Shown: piece by piece, positions 9,133 through 20,020 of the stretch | Layout: every line of letters starts with the position of its first letter | Numbering within the stretch: position 1 is the first letter of the stretch | Position numbers and translations under genes: made by a program | Assembly (NCBI GenBank): GCA_024228115.1 | Contig: JAAETT010000431.1 | Location: 1 to 39,285 of the forward strand | From: a bacterium | GTDB lineage: Bacteria; Myxococcota_A; UBA9160; UBA6930 | Direction: 5' to 3' | DNA: 39,285 bases | Notes under the pieces: generated by a model | Told to the model about the DNA's origin: nothing | Database searches by the model: none | The model's input: the letters and a program-made list of their open reading frames with translations, nothing else

Positions 9133-9669
9133 CTAGCGTACGTCGAAGCGGTCGACGATCGGCAGGAAGATGCCAGCCTCGATCACGCCACGCTGGAGTG
9201 TGCGTGAACCTCCGCGTTCTACCGCGATCGCGAACGGTGCGGGACCGCCGGAAGCGCCATCACAGCGCCGTGGGAAGTCCACGCCCACCCGGTAACGCCC
9301 GGCCGGCGCCGGGCTCCAGCTGACGCGCTCGATCCGCGGCCCTGGCATTCCGCAGCGCATGTCCTTTTCGAGGACACCCCCGCTGCCGCTTCGATCGTTG
9401 GCGAAGTAGACGGTCTCCTGGAGCGGATCCGAGACGAACAGATCCAGGTCGACCGCATCCTCGAAGGCCAGGCGCACACGCAGGGTGCCATCAGGGGCCG
9501 TCGGAGCGTCCGCGAGGGTGGCCGCGAGGGCTTCGGCCCGTTCCAGCAGCTCCGAGGTCCACGGGATCGCAGTGGGAGGCCCGTCGGCGGGGGCGGGCGG
9601 CGCTGTCGAACAGGCCGCCAGGGCCAGGCTGGCCGCCACGACGCTCATTGCGCGCCGGGAGCTCCGCAT
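9133..9669 (-). CDS. Lipoprotein with DUF2135/YfaP-like domain
   Basis: The chosen ATG gives a 178-residue protein with a short signal peptide and a lipobox (SLALAAC), so it is probably lipid-anchored in the periplasm or outer membrane. The body carries the pattern DAVDLDLFVSDP...VYFANDRSGSGG...LEKDMRCGMPGPRIERVSW...PAGRYRVGVDF (shown in pieces), which is typical of DUF2135/YfaP-like beta-sandwich domains. The biochemical role of that family is unknown. A longer in-frame extension to 9918 was not used, because it would bury the signal peptide and overlap the divergent gene. It converges on the giant gene across the palindrome and diverges from the Vgb-type gene with only 37 bases between starts. 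Confidence 0.75.
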   Translation of the reverse strand: MRSSRRAMSVVAASLALAACSTAPPAPADGPPTAIPWTSELLERAEALAATLADAPTAPDGTLRVRLAFEDAVDLDLFVSDPLQETVYFANDRSGSGGVLEKDMRCGMPGPRIERVSWSPAPAGRYRVGVDFPRRCDGASGGPAPFAIAVERGGSRTLQRGVIEAGIFLPIVDRFDVR

Positions 9670-9693
9670 CACGGTATCTTCCGCCGGCGCACT

Positions 9694-9700
9694 GGGAGGA
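9694..9700 (+). promoter_or_regulatory. Ribosome binding site setting the start of the Vgb-type gene
   Basis: GGGAGGA lies 6 bases before ATG 9707. It decides against the upstream in-frame extension of this reading frame, which would run through the divergent lipoprotein gene. Confidence 0.7.
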
Positions 9701-9706
9701 GATGAG

Positions 9707-11524
9707 ATGGTGAACAGACGTCGAAACATCAGGGTGGGTCTCGCGGGAATGGTAGCGGGCCTGATTCTGGTTCCGCCCTCCTGGGTGGCAGCCGGTGTAT
9801 TGGCCGGAACGGTCCGTGACGCTGCAGGGCCAGTGGTCGGCGCAATGGTCAGCGCACAGCACGGCGACCCGATCCACACGTTGACAGTCTTCACCGATGC
9901 GGAGGGCTTCTTCCGCACCCCCGATGTCGAGGCCGACCGGGTCGAGCTGCGGGTTCGCCGGATCGGCTGGAAGGATCATCGGGTGCAGGTCGAAGTTCCC
10001 GAGGAAGGACTGCTGCTCGAACTCGAGCGCGAGACCGACCCCGCCGCGTTGGCGGCCCAGCTTCCCGCCCATCGCTGGCTTTCGCTACTGACCGCCCAGA
10101 TCGACGATCCCACCCATCGCGAGCAGTTCGTGCGCCAATGCACCTACTGTCATCAGCAGGGAAACCAGGCGACCCGGGTTCCGCGTGAGGATTGGCAATG
10201 GGAGAAGGTGCTCTCCCTGATGGCGCGCATGGGTGGCATCCTGCCGGAGGAGCTGCGGGCCCAGGTGCCCGAACTCTTCCGCGCGGCCTACGACCCGGCC
10301 ACCGCGATACCGGTGCTCACGGCCAATGCAGACTCCCCCGATTTCGCTCCGGCCCCTTCGGTCGAAGCGCGCCAGGCCGTCGTCGAGGAATGGGAGCTCG
10401 GCATGCGCGCCTCGATGCAACACGATCTCATCTTCCATCCGGACGGTCGCGCGTACTCCGTCGACATGACGCAAGACCACCTCTACAGGCTGGACCCGGC
10501 CTCGGGTGAGATGGCGTCCTTCCCGATCGAGAGCGATCTCTCCCTCGGTGGCGCATTCGGTGGGCGGGATCAGCCGATGCCACCGACGGCGAATGCGCGG
10601 GAGGGACCGCATTCCCTGCAGGTCGGGCCCGACGGCGACATCTGGATCACGTTCGCGCTCGGCAACAAGATGGGTCGCTTCGATACGAAGGCGGAGACCT
10701 GGAAGACCTACCCGCTGGAAGAGGGCTACTACCCGCATACGCTCCGTATCGACGGAAAAGGGCGGGTGTGGTTCACGCTCGCCGTGTCGAACCACCTCGG
10801 GATGTTCGATCCCGAGACGGAGACCTTCCGCACCCAGCGTCTACCCGCGGGCAGCCTCGGCCAGGATCTCGTGCTGCGAATGCTCCCGGTCATTCTCTGG
10901 CTCGCCGATGAATTCGGCGGTTCCTCCGGGGTTGGCATGGAGGGTGGAGATCCGGATTTCATGCCGGTTCCCTACGGAATCGACATCGCGCCGGATGGCT
11001 CGGTCTGGTTCAGCCAGCTGAACCAGCATCGCATCGGGCGGATCGATCCGGACACGTTCGAAGTGGAGATGATCGACACGCCGTTCCCGGCACCGAGACG
11101 TTTGCGTTTCGATGCGAAGAATGGCTTGTGGATTCCGAGCTTCTCCTCCGGTCTGCTGGCGCGCTTCGACGTGGTGACCCGTGACTTCAAGGAGTGGACG
11201 CTTCCGACCTCCAAGGAGGGTGTCGAGACGCCCTACTCGCTGAACGTGAACCGGCCCAGAAATGAGGTGTGGATCTGCGGGACCAACTCGGACACCTTGA
11301 TGCGCTTCCAGCCCGAGAGCGAGAGCTTCACGGTCTATCCGCTGCCGACGCGGGTCACGTTCACCCGGGATATCGACTTCGATGAACAGGGCCGCGTCTG
11401 GACCTCGAACTCCAATCTGCCGACCTGGCAGGTGGAGGGAGGCTTCCCGCGTGTGTTGCGACTGGATCCAGCCGGGGGTGCCGCGGCACGGCCCGTCCAA
11501 TTGGTTCAGGGGGTTCAGCCATGA
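9707..11524 (+). CDS. Carboxypeptidase-regulatory / cytochrome c / Vgb-type propeller fusion
   Basis: 605 residues with an N-terminal signal segment (about 1-30). A carboxypeptidase-regulatory-like beta-sandwich follows (AGTVRDAAGPVVGAMVSA, roughly 32-105). Next is a c-type haem motif CTYCH at residues 145-149. The rest is a beta-propeller of virginiamycin-B-lyase type, with repeats such as GPDGDIWITFALGNKMGRFD, GKGRVWFTLAVSNHLGMFD and APDGSVWFSQLNQHRIGRID. The haem and the signal peptide place it in the periplasm. Streptogramin-lyase activity is not implied; many propellers of this type have unknown substrates. Its stop overlaps the aldo/keto reductase start (ATGA at 11521), so the two are translationally coupled. 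Confidence 0.8.
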   Translation: MVNRRRNIRVGLAGMVAGLILVPPSWVAAGVLAGTVRDAAGPVVGAMVSAQHGDPIHTLTVFTDAEGFFRTPDVEADRVELRVRRIGWKDHRVQVEVPEEGLLLELERETDPAALAAQLPAHRWLSLLTAQIDDPTHREQFVRQCTYCHQQGNQATRVPREDWQWEKVLSLMARMGGILPEELRAQVPELFRAAYDPATAIPVLTANADSPDFAPAPSVEARQAVVEEWELGMRASMQHDLIFHPDGRAYSVDMTQDHLYRLDPASGEMASFPIESDLSLGGAFGGRDQPMPPTANAREGPHSLQVGPDGDIWITFALGNKMGRFDTKAETWKTYPLEEGYYPHTLRIDGKGRVWFTLAVSNHLGMFDPETETFRTQRLPAGSLGQDLVLRMLPVILWLADEFGGSSGVGMEGGDPDFMPVPYGIDIAPDGSVWFSQLNQHRIGRIDPDTFEVEMIDTPFPAPRRLRFDAKNGLWIPSFSSGLLARFDVVTRDFKEWTLPTSKEGVETPYSLNVNRPRNEVWICGTNSDTLMRFQPESESFTVYPLPTRVTFTRDIDFDEQGRVWTSNSNLPTWQVEGGFPRVLRLDPAGGAAARPVQLVQGVQP

Positions 11525-12537
11525 GACAGCGACGGCTCGGTCGGACCGGCCTCGTCGTTTCCCAGATTGGGATGGGCACGATGACTTTCGGTTCGATGGC
11601 CGAGGAGGGCGAAAGCCTGAAGATCCTCGATCGGGCCTTCGAAGGCGGTGTGGATTTCCTGGACGTCGCGGAGATCTATCCGGTGCCGCCGGATCGGAGC
11701 CATGCCGGGCGCAGCGAGGAGATCTGCGGGAAGTGGCTGGCCTCGAAGCCGCGGGATGCCGTGGTGGTGGCGTCGAAGATTTCAGGCCCGACCGGAGGCT
11801 GGTTCCAGGGGCCGGTACGGCATGGCAAGACGGCCCTCGACCGGCACCAGATCGAACGCGCGGTGGAGGACAGCCTGCGCCGCCTCGGGACGGACTACCT
11901 CGACCTCTATCAGGTGCATTGGCCGGACCCGGGCTTCCCGATCGAGGAGACCCTGGAGGGCCTCGACCGGGTCGTCGAGGCCGGCAAGGTGCGCGCCGTC
12001 GGCTGTAGCAACGAGACGTGTGGGGGCCTGATGGAAAGCCTCTGGGCCGCCGACAAGCACGGAACGATCCGATACCAGACGATCCAGAACAATTTCAGTC
12101 TGCTGAACCGTCGTTTCGAGGACGAGCTTGCAGCCGTCTGCCGCAAGCACGACGTGAGTCTGCTGCCGTACAGCCCTCTCGCGGGCGGCGTGCTTTCCTG
12201 CAAGTACCAGGAGGACGAGTGGCCCGAGGGTTGTCGCTTCACGTTGTACCGGGAGCACAGCAAGCGCACCAAGGCGATGGCCGGACGTTTTGTCAATTCT
12301 CGCAGTCTGGATGCAGCCAATCGCTTTGCGGCCGTGGCCTTCGAGCATGAGATTGCGCCGGTCACCTTCGCGATCGCCTGGACCCTGAGTCACGATTTCG
12401 TCGGCTCGACGCTGATTGGTGCCACCGATGCCCGTCAACTCGACGAGGCCCTGGCGGCGGCCGAGGTGACACTCGACCCCGCAGCCCTCACGGCCTGTGA
12501 CGCGATTTCGAGGGCGGTTCCGTATCCGCTGGGGTGA
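11521..12537 (+). CDS. Aldo/keto reductase
   Basis: 338 residues of the Tas/YajO-like aldo/keto reductase family, an NADPH-dependent TIM barrel acting in the cytoplasm on aldehydes or ketones. The catalytic tetrad is complete: D48, Y53, K86 and H133 (in DVAEIYP, ASKIS and QVHWPD). GTDYLDLYQVHW and the NNFSLLNR and YSPLAGG segments are typical. It begins at ATG 11521, inside the stop of the preceding propeller-cytochrome gene. The physiological substrate is unknown. The pairing with a periplasmic haem protein is odd, since the two act in different compartments. Confidence 0.88.
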   Translation: MRQRRLGRTGLVVSQIGMGTMTFGSMAEEGESLKILDRAFEGGVDFLDVAEIYPVPPDRSHAGRSEEICGKWLASKPRDAVVVASKISGPTGGWFQGPVRHGKTALDRHQIERAVEDSLRRLGTDYLDLYQVHWPDPGFPIEETLEGLDRVVEAGKVRAVGCSNETCGGLMESLWAADKHGTIRYQTIQNNFSLLNRRFEDELAAVCRKHDVSLLPYSPLAGGVLSCKYQEDEWPEGCRFTLYREHSKRTKAMAGRFVNSRSLDAANRFAAVAFEHEIAPVTFAIAWTLSHDFVGSTLIGATDARQLDEALAAAEVTLDPAALTACDAISRAVPYPLG

Positions 12538-12601
12538 ACGTGGCCGCCGGCCCGTGACAACCACCGTCGGGTAACCTCGCTGGCTACCAAGGGAGGAAGC
12601 G

Positions 12602-13465
12602 ATGGGCGAACGAGTGGGGTTCCTATGCCTCGGGGCGATGGGGTACCCGATGGCAGGACACCTGGCCGCCGCGGGGCATGATGTCGTCGTCTACAACCGT
12701 ACGACAGCGAAGGGGGACGCCTGGGTCGGAGAACACGGGGGACGCTGCTGCGACAATCCCGCCGATGCTGCGCAGGGCGCGCGTTTCGTTTTCTGTTGTG
12801 CCGGAAACGACGCCGATCTCCTGGAAGTCGCGCTGCCTTCGATCGACGCGATGGAGAAGGGCGCCGTCTTCGTCGATCACACTACGGCCTCGGCCGAGAG
12901 CGCGCGAAGCCTCGAAGCACGGGCTGCTGCCGGAGGTGTGGGCTTCGTCGATGCTCCGGTATCCGGTGGAGAGGAGGGGGCGAAGTTGGGCCGCTTGACG
13001 GTGATGGCGGGGGGCGAGCGCGCCCATTTCGACGCCGCGCTGCCGCTGATGAAGACGTTCGCGCGAAACGCGACCTGGATGGGCCCGGCCGGCAGTGGCC
13101 AGCTCTCGAAGATGGTCAATCAGATCTGCATCGCCGGAGTGATCGAAGGCCTTTCGGAAGGCCTGGCGTTTGCGGAGGCGGCGGGCCTCGATCCGCGCCG
13201 GGTCGTGGAAGTGATTTCGAAGGGAGCGGCGCAATCCTGGCAGATGGATCAGCGCGCCGAGACGATGATCGAGGGAAAGTTCGATTTCGGATTCGCGGTC
13301 GATTGGATGCGGAAGGATCTGGACATCGCCCTCGCGGAAGCCCGTCGCAGCGGTGCTCGGCTTCCGTTGGCGGCCCTCGTGGATCAGCTCTACGCAGCAG
13401 TTCAAGCAAGAGGCGGAGGCCGTCTCGACACCTCCAGCTTGATTTCATTGCTGCGGAAGCCCTGA
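12602..13465 (+). CDS. NAD(P)-dependent beta-hydroxyacid dehydrogenase (3-hydroxyisobutyrate dehydrogenase family)
   Basis: 287 residues, the usual length for MmsB/GarR-type enzymes, which oxidise 3-hydroxy acids or reduce semialdehydes. The N-terminal Rossmann motif reads CLGAMGYPMA, so the first glycine of GxGxxG is Cys9. The substrate loop DAPVSGGEEGAKLG and the catalytic lysine K170 in GQLSKMVNQI are intact. A GGGAGG ribosome site lies 6-8 bases upstream of ATG 12602. It sits alone, 64 bases after the aldo/keto reductase. 3-Hydroxyisobutyrate, tartronate semialdehyde or succinic semialdehyde are all possible substrates. Confidence 0.85.
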   Translation: MGERVGFLCLGAMGYPMAGHLAAAGHDVVVYNRTTAKGDAWVGEHGGRCCDNPADAAQGARFVFCCAGNDADLLEVALPSIDAMEKGAVFVDHTTASAESARSLEARAAAGGVGFVDAPVSGGEEGAKLGRLTVMAGGERAHFDAALPLMKTFARNATWMGPAGSGQLSKMVNQICIAGVIEGLSEGLAFAEAAGLDPRRVVEVISKGAAQSWQMDQRAETMIEGKFDFGFAVDWMRKDLDIALAEARRSGARLPLAALVDQLYAAVQARGGGRLDTSSLISLLRKP

Positions 13466-13522
13466 ACCACAAGCCGGAGTTGGCAGCTCAGCTCCCATCC
13501 ATGTGCGGCCGATGTACGAGCC

Positions 13523-15271
13523 GTGCATGCTGCAGTGATTCCCCTCTGGACGAGCTTCGGCGTCAATGCGGCGCTTGCGGTTTTGCTTGCCTGGCAATCG
13601 GGGAAAACCCGGATTCACTGGGTGCTGCTCTTCCTGCTGCTGGCATTGGGAATGTGGACCGGCGGCGCCGCCTGGCGTTACATGGCCGACGATCTGGCGG
13701 GCATCCAAGCGGCCTACCGCATCATGTTTCTCGGGATCGCGTTGACGCCAGGCACATGGCTCTTTCTTTGCGGGCTGTTTTCGCGGGTGGAATGGTTCGA
13801 AGTCCGGCCCGCCGCGGCGGTGTTCTGCCTGCTTCCCGGCTGCTGCTTCTACCTCGCGTTCGTCACCAATGATGCTCACGGCCTGGTTGCCGAGATCACG
13901 GCGGGAGATTTCATCAATGGTCCGCTGATGCGGGCTTTCCTGGCATGGGGCTACTGCCAGGTCGTGGTCAGCGTCGGATTGATGGCCCGGCACGCACGCT
14001 TTCTCGCAGGGCAATCCGGGCCCGCCCAGGCCGCCGTGGCCATTTCCGCCAGCATTGCACCCTTTGCTGCCAGTGCGGCCTATCAATTTGGCTGGGTGGA
14101 TCTCAGCTGGGATCCAACGGGCGCGGCTCTCGGGGTTTCCACCGCTCTGATGTTTCCCCTGGTGTTTCGCCTGGGCTTTCTCGGGCCGGTCTCTCTCGTG
14201 CGGCGTGACGTCTTCGACCATCTGCGCGATGGCGTGGTGGTGACCGATGCCGAGGGGGGTGTCGTCGACGCAAACCCGGCCGCGGAGGAACTCCTCGGAG
14301 CCTCCGTCGGGGAAGTCCGGGGACGAAAACTCCGGCGATGCCTGGAGGAGATCGTCGAGCCTTCGGACCACGGCAGCATCGCGATGGCACTGGCCGATCC
14401 GGGGCCCGATGGGCCGAGGATCCTGCCGAAGGTGAGCACGCTCTCCGGTAGACTGCTTCGCCTCTCCTGCGGCTCACTTGGCGATGCGGGTTGCGTGGTC
14501 GTGCTCCACGATCGCACCGAGGAGCGCAAGGCCGAGCGCGGCCTGCGTCAGGCCCAGAAGCTCGAGAGCGTCGGATTCCTGGCGGCAGGTGTAGCCCACG
14601 AAGTGAACAATCCACTCGCCTTCGTGCGCTCGAATCTGGTGCATATCCAAGGGGCGTGCGAATCGCTCGGGAAGGTCGTCGAACCTGCAGCCTCGGAGCT
14701 TCCGGCGGATCTGGCAGAGCTACCCGACGTCGTGGCCGAAACACTGGAAGGTGTCGAGCGGATCTCGACGATCGTCGATCAGATGCGTCGGCTTTCTCGC
14801 GACGCCACCGAGGAAGAAGGGTTGGTCGATCTGAACGACGTGCTTCGCGAGGCCATCCGGTTCGCCTCGCTGCACCGCGGGAGCCGGCAGGTGGAGGTGC
14901 AGCCCACGTTCGCGGCAGACTTGCCCTCGGTTCGCGGCAACCGGGCCGCCCTCGTGCAGGTCGTCCTCAACCTCCTGCTGAACGCCCGCCAGGCACTGGC
15001 CGAAGGCACGGGGGGGCGGATCGCGATCTACTCGGGCGTGGACGCGAACGGTGTCTTCGCCGTCATCGCCGACGACGGACCGGGCATCCCGGAGGAGATC
15101 CGGGAACGCGTCTTCGATCCCTTCTTCACCACCAAGGCACCGGATGAAGGCACCGGCCTCGGGTTGGCGATTGCCTGGGACATCGTGCGTGAGCATCGGG
15201 GAACGATCGAGGTCACGTGCCCACCCGAAGGTGGAAGCGTGTTCAAGCTGGGCTTGCCCGCAGCCCCTTGA
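13523..15271 (+). CDS. Membrane sensor histidine kinase (7TM-PAS-HisKA-HATPase)
   Basis: 582 residues. The first ~225 form about seven hydrophobic segments, as in the N-terminal 7TM histidine-kinase sensor domain. A PAS domain follows (about 230-340, [20 protein letters not shown]). The phospho-acceptor is H359 in [12 protein letters not shown]. The ATPase domain has the N-box [10 protein letters not shown] and the glycine boxes [10 protein letters not shown] and [11 protein letters not shown]. Translation from GTG 13523 gives a hydrophobic start. No receiver or response regulator gene lies next to it, so it is an orphan kinase here and its signal is unknown. Confidence 0.88.
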   Translation: MHAAVIPLWTSFGVNAALAVLLAWQSGKTRIHWVLLFLLLALGMWTGGAAWRYMADDLAGIQAAYRIMFLGIALTPGTWLFLCGLFSRVEWFEVRPAAAVFCLLPGCCFYLAFVTNDAHGLVAEITAGDFINGPLMRAFLAWGYCQVVVSVGLMARHARFLAGQSGPAQAAVAISASIAPFAASAAYQFGWVDLSWDPTGAALGVSTALMFPLVFRLGFLGPVSLVRRDVFDHLRDGVVVTDAEGGVVDANPAAEELLGASVGEVRGRKLRRCLEEIVEPSDHGSIAMALADPGPDGPRILPKVSTLSGRLLRLSCGSLGDAGCVVVLHDRTEERKAERGLRQAQKLESVGFLAAGVAHEVNNPLAFVRSNLVHIQGACESLGKVVEPAASELPADLAELPDVVAETLEGVERISTIVDQMRRLSRDATEEEGLVDLNDVLREAIRFASLHRGSRQVEVQPTFAADLPSVRGNRAALVQVVLNLLLNARQALAEGTGGRIAIYSGVDANGVFAVIADDGPGIPEEIRERVFDPFFTTKAPDEGTGLGLAIAWDIVREHRGTIEVTCPPEGGSVFKLGLPAAP

Positions 15272-15289
15272 GCCCCCAGCCACATCGCT

Positions 15290-15318
15290 ACACTCCCCGC
15301 CCGGAACAGGGGGAGTGT
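15290..15318 (+). promoter_or_regulatory. Hairpin covering the ettA ribosome binding site
   Basis: The arms ACACTCCCC (15290-15298) and GGGGAGTGT (15310-15318) are exact reverse complements around an 11-base loop. The right arm contains the GGGGAG Shine-Dalgarno core for GTG 15321, so pairing would hide the ribosome site. No T-run follows, which argues against a simple terminator of the kinase gene. Confidence 0.45.
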
Positions 15319-15320
15319 CC

Positions 15321-16989
<1,669 letters not shown>

Positions 16990-16997
<8 letters not shown>

Positions 16998-18222
16998 ACG
17001 CCCTCTGAATGCGCGATACGGCTTCATCCACGTTCTCGCGCGAATTGAAGGCGGAGATCCGGAAGTAACCTTCGCCGGCCGGTCCGAAGCCCGATCCAGG
17101 GGTGCCGACGACGTGGGTCTTTTCGAGCAGGACGTCGAAGAAATCCCAGGAGCTCAGGCCATCCGGCGTGCGCAACCAGATGTAGGGGGCGTGTACGCCT
17201 GCGAAGACCTTGAAGTCTGCGGCGGAGAGCCCGTCACGTACGCGCCGTGCGTTCTCCATGTAGTAGGCCACTTGTTCGCCGGTCTGTTTCTGGCCTTCCG
17301 GGGAAAAGGCGGCCGCCGCGCCGCGCTGGATGATGTACGGCACTTCGTTGAATTTCGTGGCCTGTCGTCGCGCCCACAGGGAGTGGATCGACACCGGGTT
17401 GCCGTTGGAATCACTGCCTTGCAACGCCCTCGGGACGATGGTGTACGCGCAACGCATCCCGGTGAAGCCCGCCCGCTTCGAGAAGCTGCGCATCTCGATC
17501 GCGCATTCCCGGGCCCCGGGGATTTCGTAGATCGAGCGGGGCAGGGCGGGATCCCTGATGAACGCGTCATAGGCGGCGTCGAAGAGAATGACGGCGTCGC
17601 ATTCGCGCGCCCAATCCACCCAGGCCGTGAGCTGCTCGCGGGTCATCACGCTGCCGGTCGGGTTGTTGGGGGAGCAGAGGTAGGCGAGGTCGGCGCGCCC
17701 TTCCGGTGGTGCCGGAACGAAACCGTTCGCCTCGTTGGCGGGGAGATATTGGATGCCTTTGTAGTACCCGGCTCCATCTCCACCGCCGGTGCGTCCAGCC
17801 ATGACATTCGTATCGACGTAGACCGGGTAGACCGGGTCGGTCACGAGCACGCTGCAATCCGTGCCGAAGATCTCCTGGATGTTCCCGCTGTCCTGCTTGC
17901 TGCCGTCGGAGACGAAGACTTCGTCTGCGTCGAGCTCCACGCCGCGCGAGCGAAAATCGTGCTCGAGGATCGCCTCGACGAGGAACGGGTAGCCCTGGCC
18001 CGGGCCGTAGCCCTTGAAATCCTCGGCCCGGCCCATGTCATCGACTGCGTCGTGCAGGGCCTGGACGATCGCGGGCACCAGCGGAAGGGTGACGTCCCCG
18101 ATGCCCAGACGGATCACCGGTGCGTCCGGGTGGGCAGCCTGGTAGGCGCCCACCCGTCGCCCGATCTCGGGAAACAGGTAGCCGGCCTCGAGTTTCAGGT
18201 AGTCGTCGTTGATGTGCGCCAT
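16990..18222 (-). CDS. dapL: LL-diaminopimelate aminotransferase
   Basis: 410 residues, the normal DapL length. It is a PLP-dependent class I/II aminotransferase (EC 2.6.1.83) that converts tetrahydrodipicolinate directly to LL-diaminopimelate for lysine and peptidoglycan synthesis. Recognisable blocks are [50 protein letters not shown] and [18 protein letters not shown]. The PLP lysine is K249 in [15 protein letters not shown] 18222 ([12 protein letters not shown]) is chosen over a TTG three codons upstream. It converges on ettA with 8 overlapping bases, and its start diverges from the DUF3108 gene across ~60 bases. Confidence 0.95.
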
Positions 18223-18281
18223 GGCGCGCAACGATAACGCCCCCCATCGCGCCCGTCTGCGCCTCCTCTACCCTTCCCTGG

Positions 18282-19412
18282 ATGCCCTCTCACCGCTTGG
18301 CAAGACTCGGCCCTCTGGCGCTCGCGCTCCTGTTGGCCATCGGTGTAGCTGCGCCGGAAGCCCCGCCGAAGCCGGAACCGGCCTTCCTGCTCGACGCCCC
18401 GGGGCTCCGTGTTCTGGGACCGGACGGCCTCGGCGAGGCCCCCGCCCGCTTCCCTTTCGCGATCGGCGAGCGGCTTGACTATGACGTTTCCTGGTGGGGC
18501 ATCGCCGTGGGCCGGGCATCTCTCGAGGTCGCCCGCCTCGTCGAGTGGCGTGGCAAACGGCTGGCCCATGTCGTGGCGACGGCCCGCACGAACGAGTTCT
18601 TCTCCCTCCTCTATCCAGTGAACGATCGCAGCGAGTCCTGGATCGACGTGGACCGCATGCGGACGCTCCGCACGGCCACGCTCACCCGCCATGCCGAAAA
18701 GGAGACCTGGGAGGAGGTCGAATTCGATTGGACGACCCATCTCGTCCACGTCGTGGAGGAGAAGCGTCACGCCGGTCGCGTGAAGACGGCGACCCTGGAC
18801 ACCGGTCCCTACCTCTACGACACCTTCGATGCATTCTACGCCCTGCGCACCCTGCCTCTCCAGGTCGGCTACAGCGGGGACCTCCCCGTCTATGCCTCGC
18901 GCAAGATCTACGGCCTGCACGTGGAGGTCGAGCGCCGCGAAGACATCGACGACCCGGTGCTCGGCGAGGTTGGTGGCTGGGTGCTTCGCCCTTCCGACAG
19001 CCTGGATGGCGAGGTACAGGATGACGGCGCGGGCGAGGTCCTGGTCAGCGCCGATGCACCGCACGTGCCCGTTCGCCTTCGCGGTTGGTTTCGCACGGTG
19101 AGCGAGCGCATGCGCGTGGGCGGGGTCAAGGTCGTCCTCGCCGGCTACCGCGCGGGCGCTCCCGGCTGGCCTGCGCCTCTCTTCCGCACCGCACCGGCGC
19201 GTCCGTGGCCTGGGCGCACGGAACTCGGTGCGCCGGTCTGGGAGGTTCCTCCCGAGGTGGAGGCGGCCCGGGCCGCCGGCGATGAGATGCCGGGCAAGCA
19301 ACGTCTCGAAGGTCTTCTCGCTCCACTAGGGGGATGCGACGGCGCACCGGGCCGGGGCTGGGCGCGGGTGGCCTTGGCGTCGCCCGGCTGTCCGGCGGCC
19401 GAGGCGGACTGA
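18282..19412 (+). CDS. DUF3108-domain periplasmic protein
   Basis: 376 residues with an N-terminal signal-like segment (LARLGPLALALLLAIGVAAP). The core resembles DUF3108: FAIGERLDYDVSWWGIAVGRASLEV, read in pieces, then NEFFSLLYPVNDRSESWID and DTFDAFYALRTLPL. Function of the family is not established; members are exported beta-rich proteins. The last ~80 residues are proline- and alanine-rich low complexity, and its final 79 bases overlap the proposed start of the downstream multihaem cytochrome. It is the first gene of the redox operon. Confidence 0.75.
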   Translation: MPSHRLARLGPLALALLLAIGVAAPEAPPKPEPAFLLDAPGLRVLGPDGLGEAPARFPFAIGERLDYDVSWWGIAVGRASLEVARLVEWRGKRLAHVVATARTNEFFSLLYPVNDRSESWIDVDRMRTLRTATLTRHAEKETWEEVEFDWTTHLVHVVEEKRHAGRVKTATLDTGPYLYDTFDAFYALRTLPLQVGYSGDLPVYASRKIYGLHVEVERREDIDDPVLGEVGGWVLRPSDSLDGEVQDDGAGEVLVSADAPHVPVRLRGWFRTVSERMRVGGVKVVLAGYRAGAPGWPAPLFRTAPARPWPGRTELGAPVWEVPPEVEAARAAGDEMPGKQRLEGLLAPLGGCDGAPGRGWARVALASPGCPAAEAD

Positions 19413-20020
19413 ACCCTTTGGCGCGCTGGAAGCCCTGGATGATCGCCGCACTCGCGCTCGCAGCCGTGGCGGGCCCTTCGGGCTGGGTCCTCACCGATCG
19501 CCTCGAGCAGGACAACGCGTTCTGCGTCTCCTGCCATCTGGACGCGGAAAGAACTCTGCATGCCGACAATCGGAGGGATTTCGATGCCCGTCCTCCGGAA
19601 GCCCTGGCCCCCGCCCATGCCGCTGCAGGCCATCCGGACGAACGTCCCTTTCGCTGCATCGATTGCCACGGCGGTACCGGCTTCCTTGGCCGAGGCCGGG
19701 TGAAATTGCACTCAGCGAAGGACGCGTTCTGGTACGTTGTGGGCCGGTTCGAAGAGCCGGAGGGGATGCACTGGCCCATCGAGGACGAGGATTGTGTGAG
19801 CTGTCACGACGCCTTCGATCCGCCCGTGCGAGAGGCGTGGCAAGCCCCCGCATTCCACGCACTGGCCGTGCACAACACGGCGTTCGACGTTTCTTGTGTC
19901 AGCTGCCACATCGCCCATGAGCGCGGCGGGCTGACGGGCTCCCACTTTCTGCACCCGGCGATCGTTCGTGCCGGGTGCGCGACATGTCATTCGGAATTCG
20001 AAAAGGAGTTGGAGCAATGA
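19334..20020 (+). CDS. NapC/NirT-like pentahaem cytochrome c
   Basis: 228 residues with one N-terminal membrane anchor (WMIAALALAAVAGPSGWVL) and five CxxCH haem motifs at residues 64, 108, 154, 188 and 215 (CVSCH, CIDCH, CVSCH, CVSCH, CATCH). This is the layout of NapC/NrfH/CymA-type quinol-cytochrome electron carriers facing the periplasm; many family members have four haems, so the fifth is notable. ATG 19334 would overlap the previous gene by 79 bases. TTG 19418 or ATG 19439, directly before the anchor, are plausible alternatives. It overlaps the next gene by ATGA, which implies coupled expression. Confidence 0.85.
   Translation: MRRRTGPGLGAGGLGVARLSGGRGGLNPLARWKPWMIAALALAAVAGPSGWVLTDRLEQDNAFCVSCHLDAERTLHADNRRDFDARPPEALAPAHAAAGHPDERPFRCIDCHGGTGFLGRGRVKLHSAKDAFWYVVGRFEEPEGMHWPIEDEDCVSCHDAFDPPVREAWQAPAFHALAVHNTAFDVSCVSCHIAHERGGLTGSHFLHPAIVRAGCATCHSEFEKELEQ

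Noticed and set aside
9670-9918. N-terminal extension of the DUF2135-like lipoprotein to 9918
   Set aside because: It would place the signal peptide and lipobox in the middle of the protein and overlap the start of the divergent Vgb-type gene, which has a good ribosome site.
9707-11524. Virginiamycin B (streptogramin) lyase resistance gene
   Set aside because: The propeller repeats resemble Vgb, but the protein is exported, carries a haem motif and an extra domain, and is about twice the usual length.
12796-13872. 358-residue plus-strand frame bridging the hydroxyacid dehydrogenase and the kinase
   Set aside because: It runs through two well-supported genes in another frame and has shadow composition.
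17113-18237. 374-residue plus-strand frame opposite dapL
   Set aside because: dapL has full-length family similarity with its PLP lysine; the opposite frame shows no family features.
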